Shown here in pieces: positions 1 to 4,769 of a stretch of 7,047 nucleotides of DNA (within the stretch, counting starts at the first letter, position 1; each line of letters begins with the position of its first letter). The DNA comes from Clostridia bacterium (GTDB lineage: Bacteria; Bacillota; Clostridia; Oscillospirales; CAG-272). The translations under genes and the position numbers were made by a program. The notes below the pieces were generated by a model. That model saw only the letters and a program-made list of their open reading frames with translations. It searched no databases and was not told the origin of the DNA. The stretch is taken from NCBI GenBank assembly GCA_017382615.1, contig JAFNZX010000312.1:1-7047 (forward strand), in the 5' to 3' direction.

Positions 1-66
1 GATACCGGGGACTGTCCCCTGTGTCGTGTCCGCAGGACATGATACTGCGGGACTGTCCCCAGTGTC
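1..66. repeat. REP-like doublet of imperfect palindromes
   Basis: Two near-identical units start at 1 and 41 (period 40). Each is built around GGGACTGTCCCC, preceded by GATAC and followed by GTGTCGTG. Unit 1 (1-25) folds into a stem in which GATAC pairs with GTGTC around the 13-bp GGGGACTGTCCCC palindrome, with one mismatch and one G-T pair. Unit 2 (41-66) folds the same way with C48 bulged. The middle (21-45) can form an alternative stem around GCA, using the GTGTC of unit 1 and the GATAC of unit 2. There is no coding potential. Similar palindromes are common between genes in Clostridia and resemble REP sequences mobilised by Y1 transposases, but no transposase is visible here. The element may extend left of the window. 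Confidence 0.65.
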
Positions 67-102
67 GTGCGCATCGGGCATATATCGGCGCAAACTAATA
101 CA

Positions 103-180
103 GAGCCTTCCCCGCCGGGGAAGGGGGACCGCGAAGCGGTGGATGAGGTTTACCGCGCGGACGCTCTTTCACGGGGGCGG
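103..180. repeat. Intergenic hairpin repeat block
   Basis: Two adjacent perfect hairpins are visible: CCTTCCCC/GGGGAAGG (106-113 with 117-124, loop GCC) and ACCGC/GCGGT (128-132 with 136-140, loop GAA), followed by GGATGAGGTTTACCGCGCGG. I recognise the pattern (C-rich/G-rich stem, short GC stem, then GGATGAGG) as typical of dispersed intergenic repeats in gut Clostridia, although no copy number can be counted from this window. The block is not a gene: the reading frame crossing it is simply a translation of stems and continues unchanged into the next unrelated repeat. It lies between the REP-like doublet and a third repeat block. Confidence 0.55.
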
Positions 181-204
181 TTGGGATGTTATGTGAGAAA
201 ATCC

Positions 205-333
205 TCTCCGTTCTTTTTGGCACCGCGGGCGCAAAAAGAACCAAAAACGCCGTTGGAAAAATTTCGCCTCTGCGGAGGCGACAAGGGCTCTGCCCTTGAC
301 CTGCGAGCTTTTGAAAAAGCTCGATCAAAACTT
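205..333. repeat. Intergenic repeat with four consecutive hairpins
   Basis: Four hairpins follow one another: GTTCTTTTTG/CAAAAAGAAC (210-219 with 232-241), TCGCCTC/GAGGCGA (264-270 with 275-281), CAAGGGC/GCCCTTG (282-288 with 292-298, loop TCT) and CGAGCTTT/AAAGCTCG (304-311 with 316-323, loop TGAA). The second and third are directly abutted. The order and composition resemble a dispersed intergenic element of Clostridia; this is recognition from memory, not a search. Frames on both strands cross the block, but none starts with a ribosome binding site or matches a family I know. The block ends about 35 bp before the mnmG promoter, so it could also insulate that promoter from upstream transcription. 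Confidence 0.55.
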
Positions 334-368
334 TTCAAATGGAGTTGTCCGTAGGTGGCGGTGCCCTC

Positions 369-397
369 TTGACTGTTTGTCTTTTTCATGCTATAAT
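369..397 (+). promoter_or_regulatory. Sigma-A-type extended -10 promoter of mnmG-rsmG
   Basis: TTGACT (369-374) and TATAAT (392-397) are separated by exactly 17 nt, and TGC immediately before the -10 box makes it an extended -10. Transcription would begin near 404, giving a leader of about 37 nt before the mnmG start at 441. Short TCATG/CATGA arms (386-390, 401-405) flank the -10 box and could be an operator, but this is weak. Confidence 0.85.
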
Positions 398-440
398 TAT
401 CATGAAATATTATGCAAACTTTGCTAAAGGATAGATTTTT

Positions 441-2315
441 ATGAAGCTTTCTACGCAAACCGTTGTCATCGGTGCGGGACATGCAGGTGTGGAAGCTGCC
501 CTCGCCTCTGCGCGCATGGGTGTGGACACCGTTCTCTTTACCCTCTCGCTCGATGCCGTTGCCAATATGCCCTGCAACCCCTCTATCGGTGGCACTGCCA
601 AGGGACATTTGGTCTATGAAATTGACGCTCTTGGCGGTGAAATGGGCCGCGCTGCCGACAAGGTCACGCTGCAATCCCGCACGCTCAATCTCGGCAAGGG
701 TGCTGCCGTGTACTCCAAGCGCATTCAAGCCGATCGCCGCAAATATCAGAATATCATGAAGCACACCATTGAGCTGACGCAAAATCTGCGCCTCATCCAA
801 GCCGAAATCGTGGAAATCCTGACCGACAACGACCCCACGCGCCCCCAAATTACGGGTGTTCGCACGCATCTTGGAGAGACTTGGGAGTGCTCGGCGGTCA
901 TTATTGCCACCGGCACGCACTTGGGCGGTCGCATTTTCGTGGGTGACGTCAACTACGCAGCAGGCCCCGACGGCATGCTGCCCGCAAATGCGCTGACCAA
1001 TTCTTTGCTCTCACTGGGCGTCAAAATGATGCGCTTTAAGACCGGAACCCCCGCCCGCGTCAAGCGTTCCTCCATCGATTTTTCCGTACTGGAGGTACAG
1101 CCGGGTGAGCAATGTCCTCTGCCATACAGCCAAGACAATGTGGAACAATTGTTCTATGATAAGCAGCAAATTCCTTGCCATATCGTCTACACCAACGAGA
1201 AAACACACGAGGTCATTCTCTCCAATATCAAGCGTTCTGCCCTGTATTCCGGTCAAATTCACGGTACGGGCCCCCGCTACTGCCCCTCGATTGAGGACAA
1301 GCTCGTGCGTTTTGCCGACAAACCGCGCCATCAGCTCTTTGTAGAGCCCATGGGCGAGGACAACGAGGAAATGTACGTGCAAGGCTTTTCGACATCACTG
1401 CCGCCCGACGTCCAATACCAAATGCTGCGCACGCTGGACGGCTTTGAGAACGCCGAGATCATGCGCTACGCCTACGCCATTGAATACGACTGTGCAGACC
1501 CCTTGCAAATGCTTGCCACACTGGAATTCAAAGCGATTGACGGTCTTTACGGTGCAGGACAATTCAACGGCACTTCCGGTTACGAGGAAGCAGCCGCGCA
1601 GGGGCTTGTTGCCGGTATCAACGCCGCGCGCCGCGCCAAGGGTCAGGAGCCTGTCATTCTGACACGCTCGCAATCCTATATCGGTACGTTGATCGACGAT
1701 TTAGTGACAAAGGGCACGCACGAGCCTTACCGCATGATGACCTCTCGCTCGGAATACAGACTACTTTTACGCCAAGACAATGCGGATTTGCGTCTGACTC
1801 CCATCGGCTACGAATGCGGTCTGATCTCAGATGATCGCTACAACATGCTGCAAAGCAAGATAGAATCCGTAGAAAATGAGAAAAATCGCCTTGAAACCAC
1901 GCATATTTCCATGCAAAGAGCCAACGATTTTCTTGCTTTGCACGCGCTGCCGCCCATCAAATCCGGCTGCTCATTGGCAGATCTTTTACGTCGTCCCGAG
2001 CTGACGTATGCCGATCTTGCCCCCGTGGACGATGCGCGCCCCGAGCTTAGCCGTCGCGTGCTGGAGACCGTAGAGATTGACGTGAAATATGAGGGATATA
2101 TCAAACGCGCGTTTGCCGAGGCGCAAAGACAGCAAAAATTAGAGGACAAACACCTCTCGCCCGACATAGATTACACACAGATTCGCGGATTGCGTCTTGA
2201 GGCAGCGCAAAAGCTGAACGCCGTCAAGCCCCTGACCATTGGGCAGGCATCACGCATCAGCGGTGTCAATCCCGCAGACGTTTCCGTATTACTGATCTGG
2301 CTGGGTATTAAATAA
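441..2315 (+). CDS. mnmG: tRNA uridine-5-carboxymethylaminomethyl synthesis enzyme MnmG (GidA)
   Basis: FAD-dependent enzyme that, with the GTPase MnmE, adds the (carboxymethyl)aminomethyl group to the wobble U34 of certain tRNAs in the cytoplasm. The 624-aa product has the family's usual length. It shows the N-terminal dinucleotide-binding motif VIGAGHAGVEAA (residues 9-20), the CNPSIGG segment with conserved Cys45, GPRYCPSIEDK with conserved Cys281, the GTSGYEEAAAQG stretch of the FAD domain, TSRSEYRLLLRQDNADLRL, and the C-terminal MnmE/tRNA-binding helical region ending in IGQASRISGVNPADVSVLL. Start: ATG at 441 with AAAGGA at 426-431, nine bases upstream; the flavin motif begins within ten residues, so little is missing. 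It is first in a two-gene operon with rsmG. In Bacillus mnmE lies just upstream; here that place holds repeats, so mnmE must be elsewhere or further left. Confidence 0.97.
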   Translation: MKLSTQTVVIGAGHAGVEAALASARMGVDTVLFTLSLDAVANMPCNPSIGGTAKGHLVYEIDALGGEMGRAADKVTLQSRTLNLGKGAAVYSKRIQADRRKYQNIMKHTIELTQNLRLIQAEIVEILTDNDPTRPQITGVRTHLGETWECSAVIIATGTHLGGRIFVGDVNYAAGPDGMLPANALTNSLLSLGVKMMRFKTGTPARVKRSSIDFSVLEVQPGEQCPLPYSQDNVEQLFYDKQQIPCHIVYTNEKTHEVILSNIKRSALYSGQIHGTGPRYCPSIEDKLVRFADKPRHQLFVEPMGEDNEEMYVQGFSTSLPPDVQYQMLRTLDGFENAEIMRYAYAIEYDCADPLQMLATLEFKAIDGLYGAGQFNGTSGYEEAAAQGLVAGINAARRAKGQEPVILTRSQSYIGTLIDDLVTKGTHEPYRMMTSRSEYRLLLRQDNADLRLTPIGYECGLISDDRYNMLQSKIESVENEKNRLETTHISMQRANDFLALHALPPIKSGCSLADLLRRPELTYADLAPVDDARPELSRRVLETVEIDVKYEGYIKRAFAEAQRQQKLEDKHLSPDIDYTQIRGLRLEAAQKLNAVKPLTIGQASRISGVNPADVSVLLIWLGIK

Positions 2316-2325
2316 AGGAGGCTTT

Positions 2326-3051
2326 ATGCAAGAGTTTTATACGCTTTTTGCGCAGGTTTTTACGCAAAACGGCTTACAATCCCATATCAACGAGCAAAAC
2401 GCAGCCACTTTTGAAAGGCTTTGCAGCCACATATTGCAAGTAAACAAGGTACACAACCTCACTGCCATTCGCGACGTGCCCGGTGTTGTAACAAAGCATT
2501 TTGCAGATTCACTGACAGTCGCCGCACACGTGCCGCAAAATGCCGGCGTGATTGACGTTGGTACAGGCGGCGGATTTCCTACGCTGCCGCTTGCCGTTGC
2601 AAGACCGGATTTGCACATTACCGCCATTGATTCCACAGCCAAAAAAATTGCACACGTACAAAGCACCGCGCAACAGTTTGGTTTATCCAACGTCAAAGCA
2701 ATTGCTTGCCGCGCCGAGGAGCTTGCGCAAACAGACGCACGCGAAAGCTTTGACGTAGCAACCGCACGCGCAGTTTCCGAGCTCCGTATTCTTTGTGAGA
2801 TCACCTTGCCCTTTGTCAAGGTTGGAGGCAAGCTGCTTGCCATGAAAGGCGCATCCGGAGATAAGGAATTGGCTGATGCTACGCAAGCCATTGCGAAACT
2901 TGGGGGCAAGCTTGCCAAGGTGCACAAATTCACACTCAAGGATGCTGACGGGAACGAAGAGGAGCGTTGCATCATTGAAATCCAAAAAATTTCTCCTACA
3001 CCAAATAATTTTCCGCGCCAATATGCGCAGATATTGAAAAAACCGCTGTAA
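2326..3051 (+). CDS. rsmG: 16S rRNA (guanine(527)-N7)-methyltransferase RsmG (GidB)
   Basis: S-adenosylmethionine-dependent methyltransferase that makes m7G at position 527 (E. coli numbering) in the 530 loop of 16S rRNA; loss in other bacteria gives low-level streptomycin resistance. The 241-aa product has the normal length. Visible are the NLTAI motif (44-48), HFADSL (58-63), the SAM-binding VIDVGTGGGFPTLPLA (75-90), the acidic strand end AIDS (100-103), RAEEL (129-133), ATARAV (145-150) and the C-terminal FPRQYAQILKKPL, which is the usual basic tail. ATG at 2326 follows a perfect AAGGAGG (2315-2321) that begins on the last base of the mnmG stop, so the two are translationally linked. The stop codon sits in the loop of the terminator that ends this operon. 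Confidence 0.96.
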   Translation: MQEFYTLFAQVFTQNGLQSHINEQNAATFERLCSHILQVNKVHNLTAIRDVPGVVTKHFADSLTVAAHVPQNAGVIDVGTGGGFPTLPLAVARPDLHITAIDSTAKKIAHVQSTAQQFGLSNVKAIACRAEELAQTDARESFDVATARAVSELRILCEITLPFVKVGGKLLAMKGASGDKELADATQAIAKLGGKLAKVHKFTLKDADGNEEERCIIEIQKISPTPNNFPRQYAQILKKPL

Positions 3052-3065
3052 ATCAGCGGTTTTTT
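3037..3065. terminator. Intrinsic terminator of mnmG-rsmG, potentially bidirectional
   Basis: A perfect 12-bp stem, AAAAAACCGCTG (3037-3048) with CAGCGGTTTTTT (3054-3065), encloses the loop TAAAT. The 3' arm ends in six T residues and the 5' arm starts with six A residues, so the signal could also stop transcription coming from the right. The loop contains the rsmG stop codon (3049-3051), and the 5' arm encodes the last four residues (KKPL). Confidence 0.9.
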
Positions 3066-3080
3066 CAGTTATTATCAAAC

Positions 3081-3092
3081 AAGTCGCGACTT
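3081..3092. other. 12-bp perfect palindrome, possible operator
   Basis: AAGTCGCGACTT is a perfect 12-bp inverted repeat without spacer, lying alone between the rsmG terminator and the promoter of the noc-like gene, in otherwise AT-rich DNA. It resembles neither the parS sites nearby nor the Noc-binding consensus of Bacillus subtilis (CCCGGG core). It could be a dimer-binding operator; no function is shown. Confidence 0.35.
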
Positions 3093-3174
3093 TCATCCGT
3101 ATAATATGTTGCATTACTCGCATAAGCACTCATCCCCGACCAAACCTGCAACAACATTTTTCATCACAAATTTT

Positions 3175-3183
3175 TGCTATAAT
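3175..3183 (+). promoter_or_regulatory. Extended -10 promoter of the noc-like gene
   Basis: TGC directly precedes TATAAT (3178-3183), the same extended -10 form as at mnmG. At 17-nt spacing the -35 region would be CATTTT (3155-3160), a poor match, so the promoter probably depends on the extended -10. Transcription would start near 3190, about 20 nt before the start codon. The preceding terminator supports the need for a new promoter here. Confidence 0.6.
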
Positions 3184-3211
3184 GCCGGCAAAAGTGTTAA
3201 GGAGATTATTT

Positions 3212-3745
3212 ATGTTTGATACCCGGAAAGAACAGCAGTTGTTTTCCTATCTTTTGGAAAAATCGCTCGATATGTTTGAGCAAGCAAGGGTGATGGAATG
3301 CTTATGCAAGGAGTTTTCCTTTACGCAGGCCTCACTTGCTGCAAAGCTAAAGGTCAGCCAATCCTACGTGGGAAACAAGCTAAGACTTTTACAATACTCA
3401 GAGCAAGAACGGGCGTTTATCAAGCAGCACGGCTTATCCGAACGGCACGCACGTGCAGTGTTAAAGCTGCCATCCCATAACAGAGCAAGTATATTGACAA
3501 GCATAGTCAACATGAATTGTACGGTGCAGCAAACAGAAGAATTAATCGAACAGCACCTTAATTTGCAAACTTCAAGAACCGCCAATACAAACACGCCAAT
3601 ATTGACGAAAGAAAATTTTTTATTGCGCCTGCAATCCCAAGCTATGGAATTACAAAAGCAAGGATATCAAACCACTTGCCTGACAGAATCAGGCGACTCT
3701 TGGGCACGAATTACCGTGACCATTGTCGATTCGTGTTTCACGTGA
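3212..3745 (+). CDS. Noc/ParB-like DNA-binding protein lacking the CTPase domain
   Basis: 177-aa ParB/Noc-family paralogue in the position of noc between rsmG and parA. Start: ATG 3212 with AAGGAG at 3199-3204; an in-frame ATG at 3182 overlaps the -10 box and has no ribosome binding site. Residues 19-90 align without a break to the ParB of this window from its residue 126: FTQASLAAKLKVSQSYVGNK (37-56) is the helix-turn-helix and ERHARAVLKL (77-86) the HARA segment. Residues 134-173 resemble the dimerising C-terminal domain. Absent are the whole N-terminal CTP-binding domain (no GERR motif) and the ENxxR residues (here S12, Y13, E16). At the four ParB/Noc specificity positions it has Q50, K56, Q61 and R78, close to Noc's Q/K/K/R. 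Inference: a site-specific DNA binder with Noc-like specificity that cannot form a CTP clamp or spread. Its AT content is visibly higher than that of its neighbours. Its stop codon lies in parS site 1. Confidence 0.8.
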   Translation: MFDTRKEQQLFSYLLEKSLDMFEQARVMECLCKEFSFTQASLAAKLKVSQSYVGNKLRLLQYSEQERAFIKQHGLSERHARAVLKLPSHNRASILTSIVNMNCTVQQTEELIEQHLNLQTSRTANTNTPILTKENFLLRLQSQAMELQKQGYQTTCLTESGDSWARITVTIVDSCFT

Positions 3746-3749
3746 AACA
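3734..3749. promoter_or_regulatory. parS: parS site 1 (exact)
   Basis: TGTTTCACGTGAAACA, a perfect palindrome. Its first 12 bases belong to the noc-like gene: they encode the end of S174 to T177 (Cys-Phe-Thr) and supply the TGA stop (3743-3745). Confidence 0.97.
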
Positions 3750-3766
3750 TCAAGGTCAATATTTTT

Positions 3767-3782
3767 TGTTTCACGTGAAACA
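3767..3782. promoter_or_regulatory. parS: parS site 2 (exact)
   Basis: TGTTTCACGTGAAACA, identical to site 1, preceded by a run of T residues. Confidence 0.97.
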
Positions 3783-3801
3783 TGATATATAGCTGTCAGA
3801 G

Positions 3802-3817
3802 CGTTTCACGTGAAACA
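3802..3817. promoter_or_regulatory. parS: parS site 3 (one change)
   Basis: CGTTTCACGTGAAACA, differing from the exact sites only at position 1. TGTCAG lies just upstream, as it does at site 4. Confidence 0.94.
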
Positions 3818-3834
3818 TTTTTACTTCTTGTCAG

Positions 3835-3850
3835 CGTTCCACGTGAAACA
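3835..3850. promoter_or_regulatory. parS: parS site 4 (two changes)
   Basis: CGTTCCACGTGAAACA. Position 5 is C, as in many Bacillus parS sites, and position 1 is C. It shares the upstream TGTCAG with site 3. Confidence 0.92.
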
Positions 3851-3869
3851 TTATCGTGCCACTTATGAT

Positions 3870-3885
3870 TGTTTCACGTGAAACA
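3870..3885. promoter_or_regulatory. parS: parS site 5 (exact)
   Basis: TGTTTCACGTGAAACA, followed by TCAA as at site 1; 44 bp upstream of the -35 box of parA. Confidence 0.97.
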
Positions 3886-3929
3886 TCAAATATTATTGAT
3901 TCATTTCATAAAAAATATACGCAAAAGTA

Positions 3930-3958
3930 TTGCAATTATTGGCTTTTCGTGATATAAT
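3930..3958 (+). promoter_or_regulatory. Extended -10 promoter of parA-parB(-serS)
   Basis: TTGCAA (3930-3935) and TATAAT (3953-3958) are 17 nt apart, and TGA immediately precedes the -10 box (extended -10). Transcription would start near 3965. The -35 box lies within the 8-bp palindrome ATTGCAAT. The promoter lies about 45 bp downstream of the last parS site, close enough for ParB spreading to silence it. Confidence 0.82.
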
Positions 3959-3994
3959 AGGCTCGGATTACAAATCGGAGGTATATAGATAACC

Positions 3995-4756
3995 ATGGCA
4001 AAAATTATTTCTTTTTGCAACCAGAAGGGCGGCGTTGGAAAAACCACCTCTGCCGTTAATATTGCTGCTTCGCTTGGCATCCTCGGTTACAAGGTTTTGA
4101 TGATCGACCTTGACCCCCAGGGGAACGCAACCAGTGGTGCAGGTATCGCAAAAAAATCACTTGAATTGACCATCAATGACGTATTGACGGCAGGCGTTCC
4201 GATGCAGGATGCGATCATTGAAACAGAATTTGATAATTTAGACATTATTCCCACCAATATTGCGCTTGCCGGTGCTGAATTTGAACTTTTCCAGCACGAA
4301 AACAGCGAATATCGCATGAAAGAGGCATTGCAGCCCGTTCTTGAAGACTACGATTACATCATTATAGACTGCCCTCCTTCTCTTGGCATGCTGACTGTCA
4401 ATGCAATGGCTGCAAGTGACGGTGTGGTCATCCCCATGCAATGTGAATTTTACGCACTTGAAGGTTTATCTCAGCTGATGATTACGGTAGGCAGAATCAA
4501 GTCACACTACAACAATAAGCTGACCGTTACGGGTATTTTGATTACCATGTATAACCAAAGGCTGCTGCTTTCCCAGCAGGTCATGAGTGAGCTTCGCCGC
4601 CATTACGCAGATAAGCTGTTGAGTCCCCCTATTTCCAGAAGCGTAAAGGTTTCCGAGGCACCCGGCTTTGGTATGCCTGTATATTATCATGACAAGCGCA
4701 ACAAGGGTGCGATCGAATATCTCGATTGTGCCAAGGATCTTGCATCCAGAATTTAA
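3995..4756 (+). CDS. parA: Chromosome-partitioning ATPase ParA (Soj)
   Basis: Deviant Walker-type ATPase that binds DNA non-specifically as an ATP dimer and is released by ParB, helping segregate the origin region and, in Bacillus, tuning DnaA. The 253 residues equal the length of B. subtilis Soj. Visible are the deviant Walker A motif QKGGVGKTT (10-18, with signature Lys11 and catalytic Lys16), the A' motif MIDLDPQGN (36-44, Asp38 and Asp40), Walker B YIIIDCPPSLG (121-131, Asp125), and the C-terminal ISRSVKVSEAPGFGMPV (213-229) typical of chromosomal ParA. It has no N-terminal helix-turn-helix, so it is the small type that does not repress its own promoter as plasmid ParA does. Start: ATG 3995; GGAGG at 3977-3981 is 13 nt away, unusually far, but no nearer in-frame start exists and the N-terminus fits the family. 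Confidence 0.97.
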   Translation: MAKIISFCNQKGGVGKTTSAVNIAASLGILGYKVLMIDLDPQGNATSGAGIAKKSLELTINDVLTAGVPMQDAIIETEFDNLDIIPTNIALAGAEFELFQHENSEYRMKEALQPVLEDYDYIIIDCPPSLGMLTVNAMAASDGVVIPMQCEFYALEGLSQLMITVGRIKSHYNNKLTVTGILITMYNQRLLLSQQVMSELRRHYADKLLSPPISRSVKVSEAPGFGMPVYYHDKRNKGAIEYLDCAKDLASRI

Positions 4757-4769
4757 GGAGGAACGAAAA

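Larger units (their letters stand above)
3734..3885. repeat. parS: Centromere-like array of five parS sites
   Basis: Five copies of the 16-bp ParB-binding palindrome start at 3734, 3767, 3802, 3835 and 3870. The spacings alternate 33, 35, 33, 35 bp, with spacers of 17, 19, 17 and 19 nt. Sites 1, 2 and 5 match TGTTTCACGTGAAACA exactly; sites 3 and 4 start with C instead of T, and site 4 also has C at position 5, which is the variable position of the Bacillus consensus. The array lies directly upstream of the parA promoter, so ParB bound here could both nucleate the partition complex and influence parAB expression. Confidence 0.96.

Noticed and set aside
122..140. T-box-like string AGGGGGACCGCG
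   Set aside because: It lacks two bases of the T-box consensus, is part of a repeat hairpin, has no specifier or antiterminator structure around it, and the next gene is mnmG.
67..354. 95-aa open frame on the + strand across the repeat region
   Set aside because: It is a continuous translation of three unrelated hairpin repeats, with no ribosome binding site at its start and no family resemblance.
189..920. 243-aa open frame on the minus strand
   Set aside because: It runs antisense through mnmG codons and into the repeats; it is a shadow of a well-supported gene.
2526..2531. CACGTG cores in rsmG (2526), the noc-like gene (about 3449) and serS (about 5957) as extra parS sites
   Set aside because: Only the 6-bp core matches; the outer arms TGTTT/AAACA are absent in all three.
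3100..3105. Second TATAAT upstream of the noc-like gene
   Set aside because: No TG extension and no -35 box at a suitable distance; the TATAAT at 3178-3183 is closer to the gene and extended.
2683..3129. 148-aa minus-strand frame starting in the rsmG/noc-like gap
   Set aside because: Most of it is antisense to rsmG, it crosses the terminator, and no ribosome binding site or known domain is visible.
3886..3929. AT-rich stretch after the parS array as a replication origin
   Set aside because: No DnaA boxes close to TTATCCACA are visible in or around it; AT richness fits a promoter-proximal region.
4668..4769. Upstream in-frame extension of parB by 34 residues
   Set aside because: It overlaps parA in another frame. 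The start at 4770 has a perfect AAGGAGG, and the protein then begins with the usual ParA-activating peptide.
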